DNA from: an uncultured Roseburia sp.
GTDB taxonomy: Bacteria; Bacillota; Clostridia; Lachnospirales; Lachnospiraceae
Assembly: GCA_945787015.1 (NCBI GenBank)
Contig: CALZGM010000012.1
Span: 25,273-89,272, forward strand
DNA length: 64,000 nucleotides
Direction of reading: 5' to 3'
Program-made: the position numbers and the translations under genes
Notes under the pieces: model-generated
Told to the model about the DNA's origin: nothing
The model's database searches: none
Seen by the model: only the letters and a program-made list of their open reading frames with translations
Shown here: positions 52,292 to 60,453 of the stretch, in pieces
How the letters are laid out: each line of letters starts with the position of its first letter
Numbering within the stretch: position 1 is the first letter of the stretch

Positions 52292-53275
52292 ATGATTAGT
52301 ATCATTGTTCCGGTATATAATGTTGAAAAGTATGTGAAACGATGTATAGAATCGATTCTTGAACAAACGCATAAAGAGTTTGAACTGATTATAGTAGATG
52401 ATGGGTCAACAGATCGAAGCGGTGAAATTTGCGATACTCTTAAAAAAAGTGATAGCCGTATTCGTGTGATTCATCAGGAAAACGGAGGGCTTTCTGCTGC
52501 AAGAAACAGAGGGCTTACAGAGGCAAGCGGAGAATATATCACCTACATTGACAGTGATGATTATATAGATGTTTCTTATTTGGAAACTTTGTATCAGAAT
52601 GCAGTCAAATATCAGGCAGATGTTTCCGTATGCGCTTTTCGTCTTGTATGGGAAAATAATAAGACAAAAAGCATGAGTGATGGAAAGTGCGAAGTTAAAC
52701 AGTATACAGGACGGGAAGCAGTCTGGGAAATTGTGGCAAATAATAAGAGCAGTATGATTACCGCGTGGGGAAAGCTTTACCATCATACGTTGAGGGATTT
52801 GCTTATTTATCCGGAAGGAAGGCTGCACGAGGACGAGTTTGTTACATATAAGATGCTTTATCAGGCAAAGAAAGTAGTGGAAAGTGATATGCCTCTTTAT
52901 AATTACTTCCAACGTGGAAAAAGCATTATGAATGATGGCTACAGTAAACGGCGCTTAGATAAAATTGTAGCATTGAAAGAGGCAATCGGATTTTTCGAGT
53001 CAAAAAAGGAAACGGAATTGACGGTATATGCGATGAAGAGATATTTGCTGAATATCCAGATCGCGTGGTATCGAGTGAAAAAATTCATGCCGGAAGAAAA
53101 GGCAATTCTGACAGAACTGAACGCTGAATGGAAAACGCTGTATAAACAAAATAAAGCAGACATTGTAGGAAAAAGTTCGCTGGTAGATAAGATATCCATT
53201 CTTGTATATGGAATTTCACCAAGTATGTATTGTGTAATAGCAGAAGTGGCAAATAAGCTGTTTCCGTATTATTAA
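52292..53275 (+). CDS. GT2 family glycosyltransferase
   Basis: This encodes 327 residues. The N-terminus ISIIVPVYNVEKYVKRCIES, VDDGSTDRSG, GGLSAARNRGL and the DxD-type YIDSDDYIDV mark a GT-A family 2 enzyme of the EpsJ/CpsJ group. The C-terminal region (YNYFQRGKSIMNDGYSKRRL) matches the same group. It adds a sugar during capsule or exopolysaccharide repeat synthesis. It is the last gene of the inserted locus; an A/T-rich hairpin and the rplM promoter follow within 30-60 bases. Confidence 0.9.
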   Translation: MISIIVPVYNVEKYVKRCIESILEQTHKEFELIIVDDGSTDRSGEICDTLKKSDSRIRVIHQENGGLSAARNRGLTEASGEYITYIDSDDYIDVSYLETLYQNAVKYQADVSVCAFRLVWENNKTKSMSDGKCEVKQYTGREAVWEIVANNKSSMITAWGKLYHHTLRDLLIYPEGRLHEDEFVTYKMLYQAKKVVESDMPLYNYFQRGKSIMNDGYSKRRLDKIVALKEAIGFFESKKETELTVYAMKRYLLNIQIAWYRVKKFMPEEKAILTELNAEWKTLYKQNKADIVGKSSLVDKISILVYGISPSMYCVIAEVANKLFPYY

Positions 53276-53303
53276 ACTTTTTTCACAAACCATGAAAAAA
53301 TCA

Positions 53304-53332
53304 TTGACACACAAGGATTCGTGTACTATAAT
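53304..53332 (+). promoter_or_regulatory. consensus sigma-A promoter of rplM-rpsI
   Basis: TTGACA (53304-53309), exactly 17 bases, TATAAT (53327-53332): a perfect promoter. It gives the ribosomal protein genes their own transcription despite the upstream insertion. Confidence 0.9.
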
Positions 53333-53338
53333 ATCTAA

Positions 53339-53478
53339 GTCTGTGATAGTGAAATTATGTCAAACCAAAGCCCCGGTGAGACATTTCAACTATAAACAAT
53401 AAATGTATGAGGAAGCGGTGTGTCCGGACATTCACATCGTGAAGTCAGCAAAAGGATTAATTTTTAGGAGGAAAATCA
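53339..53478 (+). ncRNA. rplM leader, possible L13 autoregulatory element
   Basis: About 140 untranslated bases separate the promoter from rplM. They contain the hairpin CGGTGTG / CACATCG (around 53416-53439), just before the ribosome binding site region. Structured L13 leaders are known in Firmicutes. The match is by position and structure only. Confidence 0.45.
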
Positions 53479-53907
53479 ATGAAGACTTTTATGGCTAGCC
53501 CAGCTACCATTGACAGAAAATGGTATGTAGTTGACGCTGAAGGTAAGACATTAGGACGTTTAGCATCAGAAGTTGCTAAAGTATTAAGAGGAAAAAATAA
53601 AGCAATCTTTACACCACACATCGATACAGGTGATTATGTAATCGTTGTGAATGCAGAGAAGATTAAAGTAACAGGTAAGAAATTAAACCAGAAGGTTTAT
53701 TATAACCACTCCGATTATGTAGGCGGAATGAAAGAGACTACATTAAAAGAAATGTTAGCAAAACATCCTGAAAGAGTTATCGAGCATGCAGTAAAGGGTA
53801 TGCTTCCAAAGGGACCTTTAGGACGTGAGATGTACACAAAATTATTTGTATACGCTGGACCGGAGCACAAGCATGAAGCTCAGAAGCCAGAAGTTTTAAC
53901 ATTTTAA
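53479..53907 (+). CDS. rplM: 50S ribosomal protein L13
   Basis: This encodes 142 residues, full length. Typical segments are [40 protein letters not shown], and [21 protein letters not shown]13 binds early to 23S rRNA during assembly of the large subunit. AGGAGG lies 8 bases before ATG 53479. It is followed 17 bases later by rpsI, the universal partner. Confidence 0.98.
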   Translation: MKTFMASPATIDRKWYVVDAEGKTLGRLASEVAKVLRGKNKAIFTPHIDTGDYVIVVNAEKIKVTGKKLNQKVYYNHSDYVGGMKETTLKEMLAKHPERVIEHAVKGMLPKGPLGREMYTKLFVYAGPEHKHEAQKPEVLTF

Positions 53908-53924
53908 TTAGGAGGTAAAGAACA

Positions 53925-54317
53925 TTGGCTAATACAAAGTATTACGGAACAGGAAGAAGAAAATCATCTGTTGCCAGAGTATATTTAGTACCGGGTACAG
54001 GTAAGATTACAATCAATAAAAGAGATATTGATGAATATCTTGGATTAGAGACATTAAAAGTTATCGTTCGTCAGCCATTAGCTGCTACAGAGACAGCAGA
54101 TAAATTTGACGTTTTAGTTAACGTAAAAGGTGGCGGATACACAGGACAGGCTGGTGCCATCAGACATGGTATCGCTCGTGCATTATTAACAGTAGACGCT
54201 GATTACAGACCGGTTCTTAAGAAAGCCGGATACTTAACACGTGATCCACGTATGAAAGAACGTAAGAAATACGGTCTCAAAGCAGCTCGTAGAGCACCAC
54301 AGTTCAGCAAACGTTAA
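53925..54317 (+). CDS. rpsI: 30S ribosomal protein S9
   Basis: This encodes 130 residues from TTG 53925 with AGGAGGT 7 bases upstream. It has [40 protein letters not shown] and the C-terminal RRAPQFSKR, whose tail reaches the tRNA in the P site. The TTG start, uncommon for a highly expressed gene, is supported by the family's N-terminus and by the ribosome binding site. An intrinsic terminator follows. Confidence 0.98.
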   Translation: MANTKYYGTGRRKSSVARVYLVPGTGKITINKRDIDEYLGLETLKVIVRQPLAATETADKFDVLVNVKGGGYTGQAGAIRHGIARALLTVDADYRPVLKKAGYLTRDPRMKERKKYGLKAARRAPQFSKR

Positions 54318-54344
54318 TCAAACTGAACATCAAAAGAAATTGCC

Positions 54345-54382
54345 AATCCCCAAAACGCATTTGTTTTGGGGATTATTTATTT
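54345..54382 (+). terminator. intrinsic terminator of rplM-rpsI
   Basis: AATCCCCAAAAC / GTTTTGGGGATT form a 12-bp stem followed by ATTTATTTT. Confidence 0.85.
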
Positions 54383-54445
54383 TAGAGTGATATGAATATT
54401 GACACATAATTGCGATATAATTATAATATAATTAGAAAGAGAGTG

Positions 54446-54683
54446 ATGTCTTTGGAACAGTTGAAATTTGAATGGGATGAAAACAAAAATAAGATTAACA
54501 AGAATAAACATAAGATTTCGTTCGAGGAAGCACAAACTGTATTTTACGATGAGGAAGCCCTTGTGATTGAAAGCAAATCTTTTGGTCGTTTGTCATTGCT
54601 ACCGTGTATCTGATACTGTTATTAGAATTATTTCTGCAAGAAAAGCGACAAAAACCGAAACTAGTCAATATTATGAATTTTGA
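54446..54683 (+). pseudogene. brnT: broken BrnT-family toxin gene
   Basis: ATG 54446 begins LKFEWDENKNKINKNKHKIS and FEEAQTVFYDEEALVI, the BrnT ribonuclease toxin N-terminus, but the frame then turns into unrelated residues and stops at 54613. In the +1 frame the BrnT C-terminus appears intact: VVCHCYRVSDTVIRIISARK then ATKTETSQYYEF, ending at TGA 54681. About 20 codons that normally lie between the halves are missing, so there is an out-of-frame deletion near 54570-54590. The toxin is therefore probably inactive. brnA follows 12 bases later. Confidence 0.85.
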
Positions 54684-54695
54684 GGAGGTGTTGAT

Positions 54696-54905
54696 ATGAG
54701 AGAAGAATATGATTTCAGAGATGCAAGGAAGAACCCATACTTACAAAAAGAAAAGAAACAGATTACTATTAATTTGAATACGGATGTAGTGGATTATTTC
54801 AAACAGCAGGCAGAACGTTCCGGTATTCCATATCAGACACTTATTAATCTGTATCTGACTGATTGCGTAGAGAATAAAAGAGAATTGCGAATGTCTTGGA
54901 CATAG
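54696..54905 (+). CDS. brnA: BrnA-family antitoxin
   Basis: This encodes 69 residues, with GAGGAGGTG before ATG 54696. The segment KKQITINLNTDVVDYFKQQA and ERSGIPYQTLINLYLTDCV is the ribbon-helix-helix domain of BrnA, which binds BrnT and represses the operon. The N-terminus (YDFRDARKNPY) matches the family. The antitoxin is intact although its toxin gene is broken, so it may persist as an orphan or protect against related toxins. A terminator follows. Confidence 0.85.
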   Translation: MREEYDFRDARKNPYLQKEKKQITINLNTDVVDYFKQQAERSGIPYQTLINLYLTDCVENKRELRMSWT

Positions 54906-54918
54906 AATGTTATGTGTT

Positions 54919-54960
54919 GAGAGTGGGTGTAGAGAGTTTTTTATACATCCACTCTCTTTT
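54919..54960 (+). terminator. intrinsic terminator after brnA
   Basis: GAGAGTGGGTGTA / TACATCCACTCTC pair with one G-T, followed by TTTTA. Confidence 0.75.
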
Positions 54961-54966
54961 AATAAA

Positions 54967-55256
54967 AACTTTACCAAATTAAATTAATAAACCCATTTAA
55001 AAGGTAGATTGATAGCGTTATTATCTCTTCAACGAAGAAAAATCGTAGAGATTAGTTGGAGGTAAAACCATGACTACCTATTTTGTAAAACTTAGAAATT
55101 AAATCATGTGTTGTTGTCGAATGCAGTACTCCTGGGCAGATTATGTGGCCGGATGCTTTGACGCGCACTGTTTGCATCCGTATAGATACGCGTAGTATAT
55201 AAGTGAATTGCCATTTGCCCGGGAGCTGTCAAAGAAGCCCCCGTTTTTTTTTTTTT
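54967..55256 (+). repeat. 290-bp attenuator-like leader, decayed copy 1
   Basis: This is collinear without gaps through at least 180 bases with 56808-57091. It keeps the ribosome binding site, leader ORF start (ATG 55070), Cys codon triplet, antiterminator arms and a terminator with about 13 T residues. The -35 is degraded (TTTAAA for TTGACA), and the leader peptide stops after 10 codons (AAT TAA where copy 2 has AAC AAA). It fills most of the 466-base gap between brnA and the ATPase gene. Confidence 0.85.
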
Positions 55257-55308
55257 ATAACTATTCAGCACTTACACTTAAACAGCGGTTTATCAAGAAA
55301 AAATATCG

Positions 55309-55337
55309 TTGACCGCTGAATAAAACGAGGTTATTAT
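55309..55337 (+). promoter_or_regulatory. promoter of the DUF234-type ATPase gene
   Basis: TTGACC (55309-55314), 17 bases, TATTAT (55332-55337). The inverted repeat CAGCGGT (55283) / ACCGCTG (55312) overlaps the -35 and may be an operator. Confidence 0.6.
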
Positions 55338-55371
55338 ATATATAGTAATAGAGAAAGGGAGTCACGATAAT

Positions 55372-56802
55372 ATGATAGGCAGAAAAAGAGAAATAAATGA
55401 ACTGAATAATTTATATAGTAGCAACAAATCGGAACTTGTAGCTATCTATGGAAGAAGACGTATTGGGAAGACATATTTAGTGGATGAAACATTTAAAGGA
55501 CGTATTACATTTAGACATGCAGGACTTTCTCCGGTAGATGAGAATAAAAAAGGTATGTTAAAGGCACAGCTTGAACATTTTTATTATTCTTTGTTACTTC
55601 AGGGCATGAAGAAAAGTAAAAAACCGGAAAGTTGGTTAGAAGCATTTTATATGCTGGAGAAGTTATTGGAAGAAATGGATGATGGAAGCAGACAGTTGAT
55701 TTTTTTAGATGAACTACCTTGGATGGACACGCCAAGGTCTGGATTTATGACAGCATTCGAAGGCTTTTGGAATACATGGGGATGTCATAGAAATAATTTA
55801 ATGGTTGTAGTTTGTGGAAGCGCTAATTCATGGATACTGGATAACTTAATTAATAATCATGGTGGATTATATAATAGGGTTACCTACGAAATGAAACTAT
55901 CACCATTTACGCTGAACGAATGTGAGAAGTTCTATGCGAATAATAACGTCAAGCTTTCAAAATATGATATTGTGCAGAGCTATATGATTCTGGGTGGAAT
56001 TCCATATTATATGGGATATTTTCAAAGCGGAATGAGCTTAGCTCAAAACATAGATAACCTCTTTTTTTCAAAACAGGGAAAGCTTAAAGATGAGTACAAC
56101 AGATTGTTTGCGTCCATTTTCAGCAATCCCGAAGTGATGAAAAAAATCGTTGATTTGTTATATACAAGAAATGCAGGGTTTACCCGAAGCGAAATCGTAG
56201 AAAATGTTGGTATCAATGATGGAGGAACATTATCAGGGAGCCTGAATGCGCTTATTGCCAGTGATTTTGTTATAAAATATGTTCCTTTTGGTAAGGGTAA
56301 AAAAGAACATTATAAAATAGTTGATCCATTTTGTATGTTTTATCTCCATTTTGTAGATAAGAAAAAGAAACTGGAAGATAATTTCTGGCAGCAAAATGTA
56401 TCATCACAACAGATTGTAAGCTGGAGAGGATATGCATATGAGAATGTTTGTTTTAATCATGTACAACAGATAAAGAAAGCGCTTGGAATTAGTGGTGTTA
56501 TCACAACACATTCAGCTTGGTCTAAAAGAAGTGACGATATGGAGGGAACACAGATTGACCTGTTAATTTCGCGTAATGATAATATTGTAAATATGTGTGA
56601 AATCAAGTATTATGGAGACAAATTTACCGTTAGCAAGGATTATTATCAGGTATTATTACATCGGCAGGATATTTTGTCGAAAGAGATATCGCCAAAGATT
56701 TCAATTCATAATACATTAATTACAACTTTTGGATTAGTTTATAACGAATATAGTGGAATATTTTCAAATGTGATAACATTGGAGGATTTGTTTGCAGAGT
56801 AG
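55372..56802 (+). CDS. archaeal-type ATPase with C-terminal DUF234/PD-(D/E)XK domain
   Basis: This encodes 476 residues. Walker A is YGRRRIGKT (about 27-35) and Walker B LIFLDELPW (about 106-114), the pattern of Pfam ATPase_2. A winged-helix region follows (RNAGFTRSEIVENVGI, about 265-280), and the C-terminal DUF234 domain has QIDLLI with Asp396 and CEIKYY with Glu410-Ile-Lys412, a full PD-(D/E)XK nuclease motif. AAAGGGAG precedes ATG. The gene with its own promoter is the only content between two copies of a 290-bp leader, as if it had been inserted with duplication. The family is frequent in gut Clostridia; its function is not established. A defence or mobile-element role is possible. Confidence 0.85.
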   Translation: MIGRKREINELNNLYSSNKSELVAIYGRRRIGKTYLVDETFKGRITFRHAGLSPVDENKKGMLKAQLEHFYYSLLLQGMKKSKKPESWLEAFYMLEKLLEEMDDGSRQLIFLDELPWMDTPRSGFMTAFEGFWNTWGCHRNNLMVVVCGSANSWILDNLINNHGGLYNRVTYEMKLSPFTLNECEKFYANNNVKLSKYDIVQSYMILGGIPYYMGYFQSGMSLAQNIDNLFFSKQGKLKDEYNRLFASIFSNPEVMKKIVDLLYTRNAGFTRSEIVENVGINDGGTLSGSLNALIASDFVIKYVPFGKGKKEHYKIVDPFCMFYLHFVDKKKKLEDNFWQQNVSSQQIVSWRGYAYENVCFNHVQQIKKALGISGVITTHSAWSKRSDDMEGTQIDLLISRNDNIVNMCEIKYYGDKFTVSKDYYQVLLHRQDILSKEISPKISIHNTLITTFGLVYNEYSGIFSNVITLEDLFAE

Positions 56803-56836
56803 AGCGTAACTTTACCAAATTAAATCAATAAACCTA

Positions 56837-56865
56837 TTGACAAGGTAGGTTGATAGTGCTATTAT
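56837..56865 (+). promoter_or_regulatory. consensus promoter of the metY/ABC operon leader
   Basis: TTGACA (56837-56842), 17 bases, TATTAT (56860-56865). The -35 is perfect here, whereas copy 1 has TTTAAA. Confidence 0.8.
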
Positions 56866-56910
56866 CTCTTCAACGAAGAAAAATCGTAGAGATTAGTTGG
56901 AGGTAAAAAC

Positions 56911-57036
56911 ATGACTACCTATTTTGCAAAGCATAGAAACAAAATCATGTGTTGTTGTCGAATGCAGTACTCCTGGGCAGATTTTATGGCCGGATGCTTT
57001 GACGCGCACTGTTTGCATCCGTATAGATACTTGTAG
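56911..57036 (+). CDS. Cys-rich leader peptide (41 residues)
   Basis: The ribosome binding site TTGGAGG precedes ATG 56911; the frame ends at TAG 57034. The peptide contains MCCCRM, with Cys codons 14-16 (56950-56958), two further Cys and several Met and His. Substitutions against copy 1 after the triplet are mostly conservative (DFMAG against DYVAG), which supports translation. It should sense charged tRNA-Cys by ribosome stalling. Confidence 0.7.
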   Translation: MTTYFAKHRNKIMCCCRMQYSWADFMAGCFDAHCLHPYRYL

Positions 57037-57056
57037 TATATAAGTAAATTGCCATT

Positions 57057-57091
57057 TGCCCGGGAGCTGTCAAAGAAGCCCCGGTTTTTTT
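57057..57091 (+). terminator. attenuator terminator of the cysteine leader
   Basis: CCGGGAGCT pairs with AGCCCCGG (one mismatch), followed by seven T residues. Its 5' arm TGCCCGGGAG (57057-57066) is also complementary over 10 bases, with one G-T, to CTCCTGGGCA (56970-56979) just after the Cys codons: an alternative antiterminator. Confidence 0.7.
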
Positions 57092-57175
57092 ATGCTTTTT
57101 TACAAGAACCGGAACAAACTACATACACAAAATACATAAAAACGAAAATAGAAAAAAGGAAAAGAGGAAAAAATT

Positions 57176-58340
57176 ATGAGCGATTACAGATTTGAAACAC
57201 TTCAGTTACACGTAGGACAGGAACAGCCGGACCCGGCAACCGATGCAAGAGCTGTACCGATTTATCAGACCACTTCTTATGTATTCCGTGACTCTGCACA
57301 TGCAGCAGCACGTTTTGACCTGGCTGATGCAGGAAATATTTACGGCAGATTGACCAATACCACACAGGATGTGTTAGAAAAACGAATTGCAGCATTAGAA
57401 GGCGGTGTGGCTGCACTTGCACTTGCATCCGGTGCAGCGGCAATTGCTTACACGGTACAGGCATTAGCGGAGGCCGGCGAGCATATAGTAGCACAGAAAA
57501 CCATTTATGGTGGAAGCTATAACTTACTGGCACATACACTTCCGCGTCAGGGAATTACCACTACTTTCGTGGATGCACATAATTTAGAGGAAGTGGAAGG
57601 AGCTATTCAGGAAAATACAAAAGCCATTTATTTGGAGACTTTGGGAAATCCAAACAGTGATATTCCGGATATTGATGCAATTGCAGAAATTGCACATAAG
57701 CATGGACTACCGCTTGTCATTGACAATACGTTTGGAACACCGTATCTGATTCGTCCGATTGAACATGGTGCAGATATCGTGGTTCATTCTGCAACAAAGT
57801 TTATCGGAGGTCATGGAACGACTCTTGGCGGCATCATTGTGGATTCCGGAAAGTTTGACTGGAAAGCAAGCGGAAGATATCCGGCAATTTCCGAAGCAAA
57901 CCCGAGCTATCATGGCGTATCCTTTGTGGATTCAGCAGGACCGTCACGCAGAGAATACAAAGAAAGTCGTAGAATATCTCACCAAGCATCCGCTGGTAGA
58001 GCATGTGAACCATCCGTCTCTGCCGGAGCATCCGGACCATGCACTTTATGAAAAATATTTCCCGAATGGCGGTGCAAGTATCTTTACCTTTGAGATTAAG
58101 GGTGGACAAAAGGAGGCACATGCGTTTATTGACCATTTAGAGCTTTTCTCACTTCTTGCAAATGTGGCAGATGTCAAGAGTCTGGTCATTCACCCGGCGA
58201 CTACGACACATTCCCAGTTGTCCGAAGAAGAGCTTGCTGACCAGGGTATTAAGCAAAACACCATTCGCTTATCCATCGGTACAGAACATATTGATGACAT
58301 TATCGAAGATTTGGAGCGAGGTTTTGCAGCTTTAAAATAA
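57176..58340 (+). pseudogene. metY: O-acetylhomoserine sulfhydrylase gene with internal out-of-frame deletion
   Basis: ATG 57176 starts [20 protein letters not shown], and the frame is a good Cys/Met-metabolism PLP enzyme ([23 protein letters not shown] lysine in [12 protein letters not shown]) up to [13 protein letters not shown] near 57940. There it jumps out of frame and ends at 58051. The correct C-terminus continues in the +1 frame ([40 protein letters not shown]) to TAA 58340. About 39 residues that normally lie between these parts are missing, so a deletion of roughly 115-120 bases is likely. Full-length relatives have about 425-430 residues. The enzyme would make homocysteine from O-acetylhomoserine and sulfide; this allele should be inactive. 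Confidence 0.85.
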
Positions 58341-58348
58341 AATAAGAA

Positions 58349-59026
58349 ATGAAGGAGGAAACAGTTACGGACTGGTTATTTATGGAACAATATTTGCCCC
58401 TGTATCAGAAAGCGGCAGTCTTAACAATACGCTTAGGAATACTGGGAATTGTTTTCTCCATCCTCATAGGGCTGATTTGTTCCTTTGTATTATACTATCA
58501 GATACCAATCATAAAAAGAATCGTAGCAATCTATATTGAAATCAGTAGAAACACACCATTGCTGGTGCAGCTGTTTTTTATCTATTATGGGCTTCCGAAA
58601 ATAGGAATCCCTACGAATGCAGAAATCTGTGGTATTGCAGGACTTTCTTTTCTGGGCGGAAGCTACATGACAGAAGCCTTTCGAAGCGGCCTTGAAGCAG
58701 TAGATAAGGTGCAGTTGGAAAGTGCAGAAAGTCTTGGAATGAATCGTTTTCAGACCATGCGTTATGTGATACTGCCACAGGCGGTTTCCATCAGTATTCC
58801 GGCATTCATGGCAAATGTGATATTTCTGCTGAAGGAAACAAGCGTCTTTAGTGCCATCAGCCTGATGGATTTGATGTTTACAGCAAAAGATCTGATTGGC
58901 TTATATTATAAGACGACGGAAAGTCTATTCCTTTTGGTGGTATTTTATCTGATTATTTTACTGCCAATTTCAATCATTGGCAGTTTGCTGGAAAGGCGGG
59001 TACGATATGCCGGATTTGGGGATTGA
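58349..59026 (+). CDS. polar amino acid ABC transporter permease (cystine-type), first subunit
   Basis: This encodes up to 225 residues with about five membrane helices; the permease signature EAFRSGLEAVDKVQLESAES and LGMNRFQTMRYVILPQA fits the His/Gln/Glu/cystine family. The start is odd: ATG 58349 overlaps its own AAGGAGG and has no ribosome binding site, whereas ACG 58367 is placed ideally (9 bases after AAGGAGG) and gives the family-like N-terminus DWLFMEQYLPLYQKAA. ACG may be a mutated ATG or a weak start. Two permeases, an ATPase and a binding protein follow one another. The Cys leader upstream points to cystine as substrate. Confidence 0.88.
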   Translation: MKEETVTDWLFMEQYLPLYQKAAVLTIRLGILGIVFSILIGLICSFVLYYQIPIIKRIVAIYIEISRNTPLLVQLFFIYYGLPKIGIPTNAEICGIAGLSFLGGSYMTEAFRSGLEAVDKVQLESAESLGMNRFQTMRYVILPQAVSISIPAFMANVIFLLKETSVFSAISLMDLMFTAKDLIGLYYKTTESLFLLVVFYLIILLPISIIGSLLERRVRYAGFGD

Positions 59027-59681
59027 AGTATTACTGAAAGGAAACAACCTGATGCGGCTCCTCGCCGGATTAGGAGTGGCACTAAAAATCAGCCTGATTG
59101 CAATTGGGCTAAGTATTCCATTAGGAATTCTGATTGGAATGCTTGTAAACGGGAAGAATCCCATTATAAAAGGAATCTACAGGGTGTATTTAGAATTCAT
59201 TCGGATTATGCCGCAGTTGGTTTTACTGTTTCTTGTTTACTTTGGAACGACAAGAGCTTTTGGCTGGGATTTATCCGGAGAGACGGCATCTGTTTTTGTA
59301 TTTACACTGTGGGGAACAGCGGAAATGAGTGATTTGGTAAGAGGTGCACTCATCAGTATTCCGAAGCATCAGTATGAAAGCAGTGCAGCATTGGGATTAA
59401 ACAGGAGTCAGACCTATTTTTACGTGATTATTCCACAGACGGTGAGAAGACTGCTTCCGCTGTCAATCAATCTAATCACACGTATGATAAAAACCACAAG
59501 CCTGATTTTGATGATTGGGGTTGTAGAGGTGTTAAAGGTAGCACAGCAGATAATTGAAGCAAACCGGATGTCGAGTCCGAATGCAGCGTTTGGAATTTAT
59601 TTAACCGTATTTTTCCTGTACTTTATCGCCTGCTGGCCAATCAGCCGACTGGCGGCTTATTTGGAAAAGAAGTGGAGGTGA
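59007..59681 (+). CDS. polar amino acid ABC transporter permease, second subunit
   Basis: This encodes 224 residues from ATG 59007, overlapping the first permease gene by 20 bases. Five membrane helices are visible, with the family motif [20 protein letters not shown] and [20 protein letters not shown], which forms the coupling helix that docks on the ATPase. It should pair with the first permease as a heterodimer. A longer frame from TTG 58977 lies wholly inside the preceding gene and is not needed. Its stop is beside the ATPase start. Confidence 0.92.
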   Translation: MPDLGIEVLLKGNNLMRLLAGLGVALKISLIAIGLSIPLGILIGMLVNGKNPIIKGIYRVYLEFIRIMPQLVLLFLVYFGTTRAFGWDLSGETASVFVFTLWGTAEMSDLVRGALISIPKHQYESSAALGLNRSQTYFYVIIPQTVRRLLPLSINLITRMIKTTSLILMIGVVEVLKVAQQIIEANRMSSPNAAFGIYLTVFFLYFIACWPISRLAAYLEKKWR

Positions 59682-59686
59682 GCTTT

Positions 59687-60433
59687 TTGGCAGAAGAATT
59701 ACTTACAATTGACCATTTGACAAAACAGTATGGAGAAAATGTCATTTTAAATGATGTGAGTCTGACGGTTCACAAGGGCGAAGTTGTCGTTGTGGTTGGC
59801 TCCAGTGGCTGTGGAAAGAGTACCCTGCTTCGATGTATCAATGCATTAGAATCCATACAGGGTGGAGAGATTTGTCTTCAGGGCGAAAAAATAGAGCAGG
59901 AGGGCAAAAATATCACAGCACTCCGTCAAAAAATCGGTATGGTTTTTCAATGCTATGAGCTGTTTCCACATCTGACCGTACTGAATAATATATTACTGGC
60001 ACCGGTAAAGGTACAGAAAAGGAGAGAGGAAGAAGTAAAGGCGGAAGCGTTTGAACTTTTAAAGCGTGTGGGCTTGGAGGACAAAGCAGACAGCTATCCG
60101 AGACAGCTTTCCGGCGGACAGAAGCAGCGAATCGCGATTGTTCGTGCACTGTGTATGCATCCGGATATTTTGTTATTTGACGAAGTGACCGCTGCACTGG
60201 ACCCTGAAATGGTCCGTGAGGTATTGGATGTGATTTTAGAACTGGCCGAACAGGGACGCACGATGATTATCGTGACACACGAGATGCAGTTTGCAAAAGC
60301 CGTGGCTGACCGGATTATTTTTATCGATGACGGAAAAATCATTGAGAATTCCAAACCGGAACAGTTTTTCTCACATCCGGAAACGGAGCGGGCAAAGCAG
60401 TTTTTAAATATGTTTGAATATAAAAGGAAATAA
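59687..60433 (+). CDS. polar amino acid ABC transporter ATPase
   Basis: This encodes 248 residues from TTG 59687, 6-8 bases after GGAGGTG; a GTG at 59672 lies within that site region. Walker A is GSSGCGKST, the Q-loop [14 protein letters not shown], the signature LSGGQKQR, Walker [15 protein letters not shown] and the H-loop VTHEMQFA. It is the GlnQ/TcyC type of ATPase. Note Cys in the Q-loop, where the family usually has a hydrophobic or polar residue. It follows the permeases closely in one operon. Confidence 0.95.
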   Translation: MAEELLTIDHLTKQYGENVILNDVSLTVHKGEVVVVVGSSGCGKSTLLRCINALESIQGGEICLQGEKIEQEGKNITALRQKIGMVFQCYELFPHLTVLNNILLAPVKVQKRREEEVKAEAFELLKRVGLEDKADSYPRQLSGGQKQRIAIVRALCMHPDILLFDEVTAALDPEMVREVLDVILELAEQGRTMIIVTHEMQFAKAVADRIIFIDDGKIIENSKPEQFFSHPETERAKQFLNMFEYKRK

Positions 60434-60453
60434 AGAGGGAAAGAGGAGAGATT

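Larger units (their letters stand above)
56808..57091 (+). repeat. 284-bp attenuator-like leader, intact copy 2
   Basis: This copy has all parts of a leader-peptide attenuator: a consensus promoter, a ribosome binding site (TTGGAGG), a 41-codon ORF with three tandem Cys codons, an antiterminator pairing and a terminator. It lies 85 bases before metY. The whole unit, with few substitutions, is repeated at 54967. Confidence 0.85.

Noticed and set aside
34378-53275. Conjugative element or prophage as carrier of the polysaccharide locus
   Set aside because: No integrase, relaxase, transposase or phage structural gene is present in the segment, so no carrier can be named.
54967-55256. S-box (SAM-I) or T-box riboswitch in the duplicated leader
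   Set aside because: The conserved T-box core AGGGTGG and the S-box core motifs are absent. A translated Cys-rich ORF with alternative pairing explains the structure better.
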